Origin: Flemingiibacterium sp045644145
GTDB lineage: Bacteria > Bacillota > Clostridia > Oscillospirales > CAG-272
DNA length: 64,000 nt
NCBI GenBank assembly: GCA_045644145.1
Contig: JAZRGK010000080.1
Location: forward strand, 1 to 64,000
Direction of reading: 5' to 3'
Positions within the stretch are counted from its first letter, which is position 1; each line of letters begins with the position of its first letter. The notes under the pieces were generated by a model. The model saw only the letters and a program-made list of their open reading frames with translations, did no database searches and had not been told where the DNA came from. Positions 7,470-16,275 of the stretch are shown here, in pieces. The position numbers and the translations under genes were made by a program.

Positions 7470-9062
7470 ATGACAAAATATTTATTGAATCGCCTCCTTC
7501 GCGGTCTGTTTTCCATAGTTGTTGTGGTAGCGATAGTAATGACGCTTATATATTCCTGCCTTGACAGAAATCAGATTTTCGCCAGCGACAGCAATTATTC
7601 CCACCTTAAGAGTAACGCAAAAGAAATATACAAAATGCAGCAGTGGGAAAAATACGGTTATCTTGATTATGTGCCCTATTCCGATTGGCTGAGCTCTCTC
7701 CTCAAATCGGGAGAGATAGATCAGGATACCTATACCTCCGCCGTGAAATTCGGTGATACCGCAGAGGATGATTCCGAAATTGCGGCAGAGTACATTGCAC
7801 GGTTCACCGAAGAAATGGAAGCAGACGGCTATGATATCGGGCGCCTCCCTGCACAAAAGCAAGGCAGAAAATATAAAGAGGGCGGAAATCCCCGTCTTTA
7901 TGCGTATAAGGATATTCCGCTTATTTCCAGACTTTTTGATTATGTAACAAACATCTTCCAGGTTGATAATATTCACTATGTTCCAGAAGAAGCTGATATC
8001 GGCGAGAGAGGGCTTACCTTTACCCTCTACGATCCGCTTTATCAGAATACCGAAACGGGCGAGAAGAAGTTTTCACCCGCAATTATAGGCAACGGCACAA
8101 GATACAAGTATCTTTTGTATTTTGACAACCATTTCCCGTATATCCATCAGAATCTTCTTACGGTAAGACTGGGAAGCTCTTACAGTATCAGCAAGGATAC
8201 TGACGTATTCAAAATCATGAGCGATACCCAGGGTTCACGAGTTATCTCTCCAATAACATACCCCACAGGATATTCGGAGGCAAGTGCGGATAATCTTCAT
8301 TCCGCAACCTATTCGAGCGGCTCGCTGGAAGCGGGCGGCGCGTTCCTTAAAACCCGGTTCACGGATGATTACACATCTGTGGGAACATACAAAGCAGGTC
8401 TATCAAAGGTAGGATATTCCTTTGTTATCGGTATTATTTCCGTACTGCTTGCGTATGTACTTGCAATTCCGATAGGAACTGTAATGGCGCTGAAAAAGGA
8501 CAAGCTTATTGATAAGCTTGGTACAATATATATCATTTTTATAATCGCTGTACCCTCACTTGCATACATATTCCTTTTCAAGGCGATAGGTCGTTCTATA
8601 GGACTTCCCGGAACTTTCGATATGGAAAATCCTACATGGATAATGTATGTGCTTCCTATTATCTCCCTGGCACTTCCGTCTATTGCCAATCTTATGAAGT
8701 GGCTCCGCCGCTACATGATTGACCAGATGAACTCCGATTATGTAAAATTCGCAAGATCGGGCGGACTTTCCGAGGGCGAAATTTTCAGAAAGCATATTCT
8801 GAAGAATGCGATTATTCCCATCGTTCACGGTATCCCGGCAGGCGTGCTTTCTGCGCTTGTTGGCGCGATTATTACGGAGCGCGTGTATTCCGTTCCGGGT
8901 GCAGGACGTCTTCTTACCAATGCTATAAACGCCTACGATAACGGCGTAATAGTAGGTATGACGCTGTTCTACGCACTTCTTTCAGTGGTTTCCATAATCC
9001 TCGGCGACATACTTATCTCCCTTGTTGACCCGAGAATTTCCTTCGTATCAAAAAAGAGGTGA
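7470..9062 (+). CDS. oppB: Oligopeptide ABC transporter permease, OppB type, with large outside loop
   Basis: One of two membrane subunits of the peptide importer. The first membrane segment is at residues 10-29 (LRGLFSIVVVVAIVMTLIYS). The core of five further segments starts near residue 315 and includes the permease EAA loop (FARSGGLSEGEIFRKHILKNAIIP, about 426-449). DppB/OppB proteins are usually a little over 300 residues, while this one has 530. The extra length is a soluble stretch of about 285 residues between segments 1 and 2, which would lie outside the membrane next to the binding protein. The gene follows the binding-protein gene and the next gene starts 4 bases after its stop. Confidence 0.92.
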   Translation: MTKYLLNRLLRGLFSIVVVVAIVMTLIYSCLDRNQIFASDSNYSHLKSNAKEIYKMQQWEKYGYLDYVPYSDWLSSLLKSGEIDQDTYTSAVKFGDTAEDDSEIAAEYIARFTEEMEADGYDIGRLPAQKQGRKYKEGGNPRLYAYKDIPLISRLFDYVTNIFQVDNIHYVPEEADIGERGLTFTLYDPLYQNTETGEKKFSPAIIGNGTRYKYLLYFDNHFPYIHQNLLTVRLGSSYSISKDTDVFKIMSDTQGSRVISPITYPTGYSEASADNLHSATYSSGSLEAGGAFLKTRFTDDYTSVGTYKAGLSKVGYSFVIGIISVLLAYVLAIPIGTVMALKKDKLIDKLGTIYIIFIIAVPSLAYIFLFKAIGRSIGLPGTFDMENPTWIMYVLPIISLALPSIANLMKWLRRYMIDQMNSDYVKFARSGGLSEGEIFRKHILKNAIIPIVHGIPAGVLSALVGAIITERVYSVPGAGRLLTNAINAYDNGVIVGMTLFYALLSVVSIILGDILISLVDPRISFVSKKR

Positions 9063-9066
9063 TAAC

Positions 9067-10059
9067 ATGGAAGAAAATAAGCTTGTTAATTTGGATGAAT
9101 TTAATATGTCCGAGGAAGAGCTGTTCTCCCGTGTGGATCATAACAGCCTTGATTCGGAGAAGATCACCGCGCCGAGATATTCCTATTGGCAGTCCGTGTT
9201 CCGCGTGTTTTTCAGAAAAAAGCTGAATATTGTAATTCTTGCTGTTCTCGCTGTGATAATAGCATTTACCTATATTTATCCCATTGTTATCGGATACGAT
9301 GCTAATGTGGACCCCTATGAGAATCTTCTCGACCCCACGGCTAAGCATCTGTCGCCCTCGGCGGCACTTGAGAAGTTCGGAAATCATATTAGCTGGATTC
9401 TCGGCTCGGGCAAATCCGGCGAATCTACCTTTGACGCTATCTGGTACGGCTCAAGTATATCCATATCACTTGCGCTTATCTGCGCCGCTATCAATATGAC
9501 TGTTGGTGTTATTGTTGGCGCTATCTGGGGCTTTTCCAAGAAGGTGGACGTGGTTATGATGGAGGTATACAACATCATTGCCAACGTACCGTATATTCTC
9601 CTTATATCCGTGGTCGTACTTATTATGTCCGCTAACTTCTGGTCTATGGTGTTTGCGCTGACCGTTACGGGTTGGCTTGCCATTGCCTACTTTATCAGAA
9701 CGCAGGTTATCATTATACGCGACAGAGAATATAACTTGGCGTCCCGCTGTCTTGGAACTCCTATTTTCCGTATAGCGACCAAGAATATTCTGCCCTTTAT
9801 GACTTCGGTTATCGTTACACTTATTGCAACCGAGATCCCATCCTATATTTCCTATGAGGTGTTCCTCTCATATATTGGTATGGGACTTAAGGATATGTCC
9901 CTCGGTAAGCTTATAGAGGTAGCGCAGGATGCCATGTTCACTCCGGGATGGCAGCTTGAATTCTGGAGCCCCGTTGCAGTTGCGTCCATTATAACTGTGG
10001 TGCTTTATGTGGTTGGTCAGAATCTCGGCGACGCATCCGACCCGAGAACCCATATGTAA
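9067..10059 (+). CDS. oppC: Oligopeptide ABC transporter permease, OppC type
   Basis: The second membrane subunit, 330 residues. A cytoplasmic N-terminal tail of about 45 residues (acidic, with NLDEFNMSEEELFSRVD) precedes a first membrane segment at about 53-75. The remaining segments follow from residue 140, and the EAA motif is visible as YNLASRCLGTPIFRIATKNILPF. The C-terminus (LGDASDPRTHM) is typical of OppC. GAGGTG just upstream of 9067 fixes the start; the frame is open further upstream but overlaps oppB. The short gaps on both sides indicate translational coupling in the operon. Confidence 0.92.
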   Translation: MEENKLVNLDEFNMSEEELFSRVDHNSLDSEKITAPRYSYWQSVFRVFFRKKLNIVILAVLAVIIAFTYIYPIVIGYDANVDPYENLLDPTAKHLSPSAALEKFGNHISWILGSGKSGESTFDAIWYGSSISISLALICAAINMTVGVIVGAIWGFSKKVDVVMMEVYNIIANVPYILLISVVVLIMSANFWSMVFALTVTGWLAIAYFIRTQVIIIRDREYNLASRCLGTPIFRIATKNILPFMTSVIVTLIATEIPSYISYEVFLSYIGMGLKDMSLGKLIEVAQDAMFTPGWQLEFWSPVAVASIITVVLYVVGQNLGDASDPRTHM

Positions 10060-10071
10060 GTGAGGTGCGTT

Positions 10072-11820
10072 ATGGAAAACAAAAATGTATTACTTTCTAT
10101 AAAGGATCTCACTGTAAAGTTCAGTGTACGCGGAAGAACGCTTACTGCTATTCGCGGCGTTTCGCTGGATCTTTATGAGAATGAGTCCATCGCAATTGTT
10201 GGTGAATCCGGCTCGGGTAAGTCTGTGCTTACCAAAACCTTTGCCGGCATGCTGGACGCAAACGGCTATATAGACGAGGGAAGCATAATTTTCAGCGACG
10301 AGGAGCTTGCGGATACGAACGTATCCTTGGGCGGTCTTGACAGAAGGCTTATGTCTTATGCTGTAAACAAGCTGAACGATTATGCCCGTCTTGAGCTTGG
10401 CGCGGATATTTACCGCCGCATATTGGAGCTTGAAGCAGAAAACAAGCGCAGATTTACTCTCGATGAGGAAGAAGAAAAGCGTACGAGCGATGCTATTGCG
10501 GAGCTTAAATTCAAGAGAACGGAAGCCTATAACTACAGGCTGACCGTAGATTCACGAAATCAAAAAGGCGAGTACAAGGAGCTTGGCGCTAAAATTGCGC
10601 AGTATGATGCAGATATAAAGGCTCTCGAAAAGGAACGTGACTGCAGTGTTGCCCAGCACAAGGCGGCGGCTAAAGCAGACGGTGCATATCTTGCTTCGTA
10701 CAACGAAAAAATGGCCACGCTCAAGTCGGAATACGCGAAAGCCGTATCCGGAGAGATCAGCGAAGCGCAGAAAACACGCAATTCACTGATTGCCAAGGAA
10801 ATTTATCTGTCCGTAGGCAGATTTCCGCTCAAAAAGCGCGTTTCCCTTATAAATTCGCTCTTAAAGGCGCTGAAAAAGGCTATGGAGCTTGGTGCAGACC
10901 TTAGCGACGATGCGGTAAAGAACAAAATATTCGATGATATTGCGTTCAGGGTTAAATATCTTGACGAAACCGAAGATAAGCTTCACGGCAAGTGCATACT
11001 CAATCTTGCAAAGGTCAAGTATTCGAAGGACTGGACAAAAATTCGCGGCGGCAAGATCGCTACGGTGTTCCAGGATCCCATGACTTCGCTTAATCCTATT
11101 GTAACTATCGGTAAGCAGATCACCTCGGTTATCTTAAAGCATCAGGAATGCTCTGAGATAGAGGCGAGAAAGCGCGCTATCATTCTCATGAAAAAGGTTG
11201 GTATTCCCAACGCCGAAAAGCGTTTTGACGATTATCCTTTCCAGTATTCAGGCGGTATGCGTCAGAGAATCGTTATCGCGATTGCTTTAAGCTGTCAGCC
11301 GAAGATACTCATATGCGATGAGCCTACCACGGCGCTGGACGTTACCATCCAGGCGCAGATACTTAAGCTTATCAAGGATCTGCAGAAGGAGTTTGGCTAC
11401 ACTATCGTGTTTATAACGCACGACCTTGGAGTTGTTGCCAATGTGGCTGACCGTGTAGCGGTGCTTTACGCAGGACAGATAGTTGAGCTTGGTACTGTTG
11501 AGGAGGTATTCTACGACTCACAGCATCCATATACATGGGCGCTGCTTTCCTCTCTGCCTCAGCTTGCACAGAGGAACACCAAGCTGTATTCCATTTCCGG
11601 TACGCCTCCGTCACTTTACAATAAGATCGTCGGTGATGCGTTTGCGCCGAGAAATCCCTACTGCTTAAAGGTGGATACTTTAAAAGAACCGCCTATGTTC
11701 AAGATCACCGAAACTCATTATGCCAAAACATGGCTGCTTGATCCCCGTTCCCCCAAGGTGGAGCGCCCCGAGATCATCCAGGATATCCATGAAAAGATGA
11801 TGAGTACATACAATATGTAA
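10072..11820 (+). CDS. oppD: Oligopeptide ABC transporter ATPase, OppD type, with long insert
   Basis: An ATPase that powers the peptide importer, 582 residues. Walker A is GESGSGKS (about 44-51), the Q-loop region VFQDPMTSLNP is at about 332-342, the signature is YSGGMRQRI and Walker B is ILICDEPTTALD. The oligopeptide-transporter C-terminal region follows (HPYTWALLSSLPQL). OppD proteins are usually about 330 residues. The excess is a charged helical segment of about 235 residues placed between Walker A and the Q-loop (about 88-323), rich in Lys, Glu and Ala and likely coiled coil. All catalytic motifs are intact. A ribosome site, TGAGGTG, precedes the ATG at 10072; GTG at 10060 is a less likely start. 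Confidence 0.92.
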   Translation: MENKNVLLSIKDLTVKFSVRGRTLTAIRGVSLDLYENESIAIVGESGSGKSVLTKTFAGMLDANGYIDEGSIIFSDEELADTNVSLGGLDRRLMSYAVNKLNDYARLELGADIYRRILELEAENKRRFTLDEEEEKRTSDAIAELKFKRTEAYNYRLTVDSRNQKGEYKELGAKIAQYDADIKALEKERDCSVAQHKAAAKADGAYLASYNEKMATLKSEYAKAVSGEISEAQKTRNSLIAKEIYLSVGRFPLKKRVSLINSLLKALKKAMELGADLSDDAVKNKIFDDIAFRVKYLDETEDKLHGKCILNLAKVKYSKDWTKIRGGKIATVFQDPMTSLNPIVTIGKQITSVILKHQECSEIEARKRAIILMKKVGIPNAEKRFDDYPFQYSGGMRQRIVIAIALSCQPKILICDEPTTALDVTIQAQILKLIKDLQKEFGYTIVFITHDLGVVANVADRVAVLYAGQIVELGTVEEVFYDSQHPYTWALLSSLPQLAQRNTKLYSISGTPPSLYNKIVGDAFAPRNPYCLKVDTLKEPPMFKITETHYAKTWLLDPRSPKVERPEIIQDIHEKMMSTYNM

Positions 11821-11832
11821 GGAGGAGAGCCT

Positions 11833-13137
11833 GTGTCAAACGCTAAAGAACAGAAGACACGCTTCGGTAAATTGCCGGAGATGGGTCCAAAGGATAAAGA
11901 CGGCAGAGAGATACTGCTCTCTCTCAAAAATGTTGATATAACCTTCGGTAAGGGTGACAAAGCAGTAAAAGCTGTAAAGAATGCTACCTTTGACATTTAC
12001 AAAGGCGAAACCTTCTCCCTTGTGGGCGAGTCCGGCTCGGGTAAGACCACTATCGGACGTGCTGTTATCAGGGTAAATCCCTGCGCGGCGGGTGAGATAC
12101 AGTATAAGGGCGTGCGCATTTCGGGCAAGATATCCCATGCCCTTGACCGTGAGGTTATCAGAAACATTCAGATGGTGTTCCAGGATCCTGCGGCATCGCT
12201 TAACGAGCGCGCAACTGTTGATTATATAGTATCCGAAGGACTTTACAACTTCCATCTTTTCAAGAATGAGAAGGAAAGAGTAAAGAAGGTTGAGGATATT
12301 ATTGAATCGGTAGGTCTGCTTCCCGAGCATCTTACACGTTATCCTCACGAATTCTCCGGCGGTCAGCGCCAGAGAATCGGTATAGCAAGAGCTATGGTTA
12401 TGGAGCCGGAGCTGGTTATTGCCGATGAGCCTATATCGGCTCTGGACGTGTCTATCCGCGCTCAGGTGCTGAACCTGATGAAGAAATTCCAGAAAGAGCG
12501 CAATATAACCTACATGTTTATAGCCCACGACCTTTCGGTTGTAAGATTTATCTCCGACCGTATCGGTGTTATCTACAAGGGCGATATCGTGGAGATTGCG
12601 GAGGCGGAGGAGCTGTTCAACTATCCTCTGCATCCATATACCCGTTCGCTTATTTCCGCTATTCCGATTCCCGATCCGAAGCTCGAAAAGAGTAAGGTGC
12701 TCTTTACATACGATCCGTCGGTGCACGATTACAGCGAGGATAAGCCGAAGCTGTGCGATATCGGACACGGCCACTTTGTGTATGCAAACAAGAAAGAGGC
12801 GGAGGAATACAAGGCCATCCGTGAGCGCGGTGAGCCGATGAAATCGGTTATGTTCAGATCCGAGGGCGAGGACGTAAGCGAAGCCGCTCAGAAGGCAGCC
12901 GAGATTTCCATAAACGATGAAATACTTGATACGCCCATCCATGATACGGGAAGTAAGTGGTACTCAGTAGGTTCGTTCTTCTTACCGCCTATCGGTCTTA
13001 TTGCAGGTTTTATTTTCAAGCATTTTAAGCATATGAGAAACTTCAAAGCATGCCTTAAAGGCGCTTTGGCAGGACTCGGCGTTGCGGCAGGCATCGTGGC
13101 ACTGTTCCTGATACTTCTTATTTTTGCTGTTATTTAA
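11833..13137 (+). CDS. oppF: Oligopeptide ABC transporter ATPase, OppF type, with membrane tail
   Basis: The second ATPase of the importer, 434 residues, starting with GTG after a strong GGAGGAG (11821-11827). Walker A is GESGSGKT (about 65-72), the Q-loop is VFQDPAASLNE, the signature is FSGGQRQRIGIARAM and Walker B is LVIADEPISALD. The family's C-terminal region (HPYTRSLISAIPIPDP) ends near 290. The protein then continues with a linker of about 85 residues and two hydrophobic segments (about 377-396 and 411-433). A membrane tail on this subunit is unusual, since OppF normally attaches to the membrane only through the permease. It is the last gene of the transporter operon proper. Confidence 0.92.
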   Translation: MSNAKEQKTRFGKLPEMGPKDKDGREILLSLKNVDITFGKGDKAVKAVKNATFDIYKGETFSLVGESGSGKTTIGRAVIRVNPCAAGEIQYKGVRISGKISHALDREVIRNIQMVFQDPAASLNERATVDYIVSEGLYNFHLFKNEKERVKKVEDIIESVGLLPEHLTRYPHEFSGGQRQRIGIARAMVMEPELVIADEPISALDVSIRAQVLNLMKKFQKERNITYMFIAHDLSVVRFISDRIGVIYKGDIVEIAEAEELFNYPLHPYTRSLISAIPIPDPKLEKSKVLFTYDPSVHDYSEDKPKLCDIGHGHFVYANKKEAEEYKAIRERGEPMKSVMFRSEGEDVSEAAQKAAEISINDEILDTPIHDTGSKWYSVGSFFLPPIGLIAGFIFKHFKHMRNFKACLKGALAGLGVAAGIVALFLILLIFAVI

Positions 13138-13146
13138 ACTATTTAA

Positions 13147-13181
13147 GGGCTGTCCCGCTGAAATGTGCGGACAGCCCATAA
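13147..13181 (+). terminator. Hairpin after oppF
   Basis: GGGCTGTCC (13147-13155) pairs with GGACAGCCC (13169-13177), followed by ATAACCTTTT. The T-tract is imperfect, so some read-through to the next gene, 20 bases further on, is likely. Confidence 0.6.
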
Positions 13182-13196
13182 CCTTTTGGAGGACAT

Positions 13197-14462
13197 ATGA
13201 AGAATTCCGGCGACAGACGCCCACACGGTGCGGAAGCGGTAAAAAATATTGAGGTTTCCGAGTCCCATATCAAGCCTCGCGCCATATTTGCGGTCATATT
13301 CCTCATTATGGGAATTGCGGCTATCGGTTTGTGTGTTAAGAATCTCTTAAACACAGCCCCGGGGTGGCAGAGGGTAGAGGTGTATCTATCCGAGCCGAGC
13401 GCGGCTGATGAATTTACGCTTGACTTGAATTTTGGCGCTGAGGGACGGAATCCCACTGCGGAAAGCAAGATTGTTACAGCGCTTTATTCGGAAGCGTGCG
13501 TAAAAGCGTACAAGCTTTTTGACTCGGAGCTTTTGTTCGACGGTGTAAATAACGTAGCATATATAAACGCTCATCCAAACGAGGAAATAACCGTTGATCC
13601 GGTGCTGTATGATGCCTTTTCAAAGTGGGATAGGTACGGCGGAAGATATTTGTATCTGGCACCCGTATACGATGAATACGATGCGGCGTTTTTCGGTATT
13701 GAAATGCCGGAGAGTGCAGCAGAGCTTGATCCATACGAGAATGAGGAGTTTGCTTCCGAACTGAATCAGCTTGCAGAATTCGCAAAGGACAGTGGACATA
13801 TATCATTAAAACTGCTCGGCGACAATAAGGTGGTGCTTTATGTGTCGGATGAATATGCTGCGTTTGCCGCCGAATATGGAATCACGTCATATGTCGACTT
13901 TTACCGCACAAAAAACGCATTTATTATCGACTATTTTGCTGATATTCTCGCAGATAACGGATTGGGTGCGGCGGTAATATCCAGTCACGATGGTTATACC
14001 CGTAATTTGGATGCTGACGGGAATGAGTATGTTTTAAGTATTTTTGACCGTACAGGGGATCAAATTTGCACGGCAGGCAAGCTTAAATACACTTCGCCGC
14101 AGGCGTTCGTGATGCTCTCCGATTTCCCGATGAGTGAGCGTGATTCGTACCGTTACTATATGAAGGGCGGACGCATTATTACGCCGTTCATTGATCCCGA
14201 GGACGGACTTTACAGGACAGCGGCAAGCAGTATGATTTCTTATTCAGGAAGCATGGGATGTGCGGATATTCTGCTTCAGATGCTTCCTGTGTATATCGCC
14301 GATGAAGTTGACACAACGCTTCTCGGTGCGGCATCGGAGCAGGGAATCGACAGTATTTGGTGCGAGGATTTTACGGTATACCATACCGATAAAGATGGGG
14401 CGTTTTTCGATGTTTTCTCGGATGGGGAAATATTGTATGATGCGGAATACGCAGGTGAATAA
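13197..14462 (+). CDS. Membrane-anchored protein, possibly a degenerate ApbE-like domain
   Basis: A 421-residue protein with a short cytoplasmic N-terminus, one membrane segment at about residues 28-50 and a large outside domain. Parts of that domain resemble FAD:protein FMN transferase (ApbE): a helical region with SEACVKAYKLFDSELLFDG followed by VDPVLYDAFSKWDRYGGRYLYLAPVYDEY, and later AAVISSHDGYTRNLD. I could not identify the complete FAD- and Mg2+-binding sets, so it may be a non-catalytic relative. It follows the peptide transporter operon after a leaky-looking hairpin and has its own GGAGG at about 13187. The family link is an inference; the membrane topology is clear. Confidence 0.6.
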   Translation: MKNSGDRRPHGAEAVKNIEVSESHIKPRAIFAVIFLIMGIAAIGLCVKNLLNTAPGWQRVEVYLSEPSAADEFTLDLNFGAEGRNPTAESKIVTALYSEACVKAYKLFDSELLFDGVNNVAYINAHPNEEITVDPVLYDAFSKWDRYGGRYLYLAPVYDEYDAAFFGIEMPESAAELDPYENEEFASELNQLAEFAKDSGHISLKLLGDNKVVLYVSDEYAAFAAEYGITSYVDFYRTKNAFIIDYFADILADNGLGAAVISSHDGYTRNLDADGNEYVLSIFDRTGDQICTAGKLKYTSPQAFVMLSDFPMSERDSYRYYMKGGRIITPFIDPEDGLYRTAASSMISYSGSMGCADILLQMLPVYIADEVDTTLLGAASEQGIDSIWCEDFTVYHTDKDGAFFDVFSDGEILYDAEYAGE

Positions 14463-14468
14463 CATAAT

Positions 14469-14499
14469 AAAGGCTGTCGGCTAAAAGCGGACAGCCTTT
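14469..14499. terminator. Hairpin terminator
   Basis: AAGGCTGTC (14470-14478) pairs with GACAGCCTT (14490-14498), flanked by A- and T-rich bases, so it can work in both directions. Confidence 0.7.
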
Positions 14500-14535
14500 A
14501 CTATTCTATTGCACCCCCCACATTTGATGGTGAGT

Positions 14536-14773
14536 AAGTGCGCACTTGCGAGCGAACGAAGTATGCCTCACACCGAGAGGGAGGCCGCGAAGAGGTGGAA
14601 GGAGTTTGCGTAACTTTAAAATTGCATCAAGCTTTATTGTTGGCGTTCTCCCTCAGGCAGCTAAGCTGCCAGCGCCCTCCCGCAGGCAGCCTCTGGTTGT
14701 GACCGCTATATTATTCTGCTGCTTTCTCTAAAAACCGCCCTTTAGAGCACAACGCTTTTTTGTTAGCGGTTTT
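14536..14773. repeat. Intergenic palindromic repeat cluster
   Basis: This region of about 240 bases holds no gene. It contains the palindrome AAGTGCGCACTT (14536-14547), a long inverted repeat GAGGGAG (14577-14583)/CTCCCTC (14648-14654), the hairpin GGCAGC-TAA-GCTGCC (14656-14670) and AAAACCGC (14731-14738)/GCGGTTTT (14766-14773). On the minus strand the last pair is followed by Ts and probably terminates the amidohydrolase gene. The rest looks like a dispersed intergenic repeat, although no second copy is seen in this window. Confidence 0.45.
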
Positions 14774-15446
14774 CTTTACGGGAAGCCGCCGCGCAGAGTG
14801 CCGCGAAAAGCACATCAGCTTCACGGGTATCCATATGCTCGGGATGCCATTGTACACCAAGACAGAAGCGTTTGTTTTTATCCTCTGCCGCCTCGATAAT
14901 TCCGTCTTCTGCCACAGCGGTAATTTGGAGTTTGTCGGCAGGCTTGTTTATTGCCTGGTGGTGAAAACTGTTGACCTCCAGCGTGTCTGCGCCTATCAGC
15001 CGCTTAAGAAGGCTTCCCTCGGTGATGCGGACAGTGTGGGATGGCTGATCGCGGGCGAGCTTTTGTGCGTGTCCCGGGATATCGAAGAACAGCGTGCCGC
15101 CGAGAGCGGTGTTCAGCACTTGTATTCCGCGGCATATTCCAAGCAAAGGAACATCGCGGCTGTGGGCAAGCACGGTCAGCTCAAGCTCATATTCATCACG
15201 GGCGGGTGATACTTCAAACAGAAATGCAGGATCATACTCATCAATTCCGCAGAGTCTTGGTGCTATATCCCCTCCGCCGCTGAGTAAGAATCCGTCACAG
15301 ATTCCAAGTGCCGCCGCCGGTCTGCCAACCGGCGGCAGGAGTATGGGAATTCCACCGGCACGGAGCACGGCGGTACAGTACTTGCGGCGAAGAAAATAGT
15401 CGCCGTCCGAATTATTTCCCACGGTTATACCAATAAGAGGGCTCAT
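14763..15446 (-). CDS. Class I glutamine amidotransferase-type hydrolase (peptidase C26, PuuD-like)
   Basis: A 227-residue enzyme of the gamma-glutamyl-gamma-aminobutyrate hydrolase family. The catalytic triad of class I amidotransferases is visible: the nucleophile Cys in LLGICRGIQVLN and the His and Glu in LGVQWHPEHMD. The motif GFLLSGGGDIAP is typical of the PuuD subgroup. Members cleave gamma-glutamyl amide bonds, for instance in putrescine breakdown, but no putrescine genes lie nearby, so the substrate is open. I start at the ATG at 15446 (MSPLIGITVGNN), because the open frame upstream has no family similarity. It stands alone on the minus strand. Confidence 0.88.
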   Translation of the reverse strand: MSPLIGITVGNNSDGDYFLRRKYCTAVLRAGGIPILLPPVGRPAAALGICDGFLLSGGGDIAPRLCGIDEYDPAFLFEVSPARDEYELELTVLAHSRDVPLLGICRGIQVLNTALGGTLFFDIPGHAQKLARDQPSHTVRITEGSLLKRLIGADTLEVNSFHHQAINKPADKLQITAVAEDGIIEAAEDKNKRFCLGVQWHPEHMDTREADVLFAALCAAASRKENR

Positions 15447-15558
15447 TTTATGTAATCTCTCTTTCTTTATGTAGGTGTGATGGCTCACACTAACAGTATA
15501 AGCAGTTCTTACGGTGTGTGACACCGGGTCTAAAATTTGTAAAAATTTTTGCAAACTG

Positions 15559-15587
15559 TTTACTTCTTACAAAATATATGCTATAAT
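15559..15587 (+). promoter_or_regulatory. Sigma-A promoter upstream of nrdR
   Basis: TTTACT (15559-15564), a 17-base spacer and TATAAT (15582-15587). It would give an nrdR mRNA with a leader of about 200 bases. A second TATAAT is at 15687-15692. Confidence 0.55.
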
Positions 15588-15643
15588 AAAAGCTGATAAA
15601 TGCCTGCGCTTCGCTACGGCGAAACTAAGGAAGGTTTTATTTG

Positions 15644-15692
15644 AACATAAATTTTCTGAACCAAAAATTACACGGAAAATTTATGTTATAAT
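15644..15692 (+). promoter_or_regulatory. 13-bp inverted repeat overlapping a -10 box
   Basis: AACATAAATTTTC (15644-15656) and GAAAATTTATGTT (15675-15687) are perfect complements separated by 18 bases. The right arm runs into TATAAT (15687-15692). It could be an operator or an RNA hairpin in the longer nrdR leader. It does not match the NrdR-box consensus as I know it. Confidence 0.5.
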
Positions 15693-15792
15693 GGGATAGT
15701 TGAAAGTTGTCCGCTGAGGCGGATGCCGGTTTGGGATTTTTAAGCATGTGTAAAGCACACATGCACGCAATAGAAAGGCTCGGTTTACAATT

Positions 15793-16272
15793 ATGAGATG
15801 TCCCGTCTGCGGATGCACTCAGGATAAAGTCCTTGATACAAGACCTATAGATGATGAACGCAGCATACGCCGCCGCAGGGAGTGTCTTAACTGTCAGCAC
15901 AGATTCACTTCCTATGAAACGGTAGAAAAGCCTGCTTTGATAGTATGCAAGCGCGATAATACCCGTGAGGCGTTTAATCGCGACAAAATAATGAACGGCA
16001 TAAAAAAAGCCTGCCAAAAGCGTCCCGTATCGCTTAGACAGATGTCGGCGATTGTTGACAGCATAGAGGCAGATTTTCAGAATAATATGCGCATGGAAAT
16101 TTCCACGTCCGAAATAGGCGAAAGAATAATGGACGGACTTCGCGAGCTTGACGAGGTGGCGTACATACGCTTTGCTTCGGTATACAGAGATTTTGACGAC
16201 CTTGATTCCTTCCTTGAGGAGCTTGATAACCTGAAAAGGCTCAGAGAAGAGCGTAAAAAGAACAGCAAATGA
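15793..16272 (+). CDS. nrdR: Transcriptional repressor NrdR
   Basis: NrdR senses ATP/dATP and represses ribonucleotide reductase genes. The 159-residue protein has the N-terminal zinc ribbon (CPVCGCTQDKVLDTRP, then CLNCQHRFTSYE), directly followed by an ATP-cone domain (about residues 46-136, IVCKRDNTREAFNRDKIMNGI). Length and order match the family. The C-terminus has a short charged extension (LKRLREERKKNSK). No ribonucleotide reductase gene is in the window, so its targets lie elsewhere. Confidence 0.96.
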   Translation: MRCPVCGCTQDKVLDTRPIDDERSIRRRRECLNCQHRFTSYETVEKPALIVCKRDNTREAFNRDKIMNGIKKACQKRPVSLRQMSAIVDSIEADFQNNMRMEISTSEIGERIMDGLRELDEVAYIRFASVYRDFDDLDSFLEELDNLKRLREERKKNSK

Positions 16273-16275
16273 AGA

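Noticed and set aside
11836..12942. A 368-codon minus-strand frame inside oppF
   Set aside because: Antisense shadow of an ATPase gene with intact catalytic motifs.
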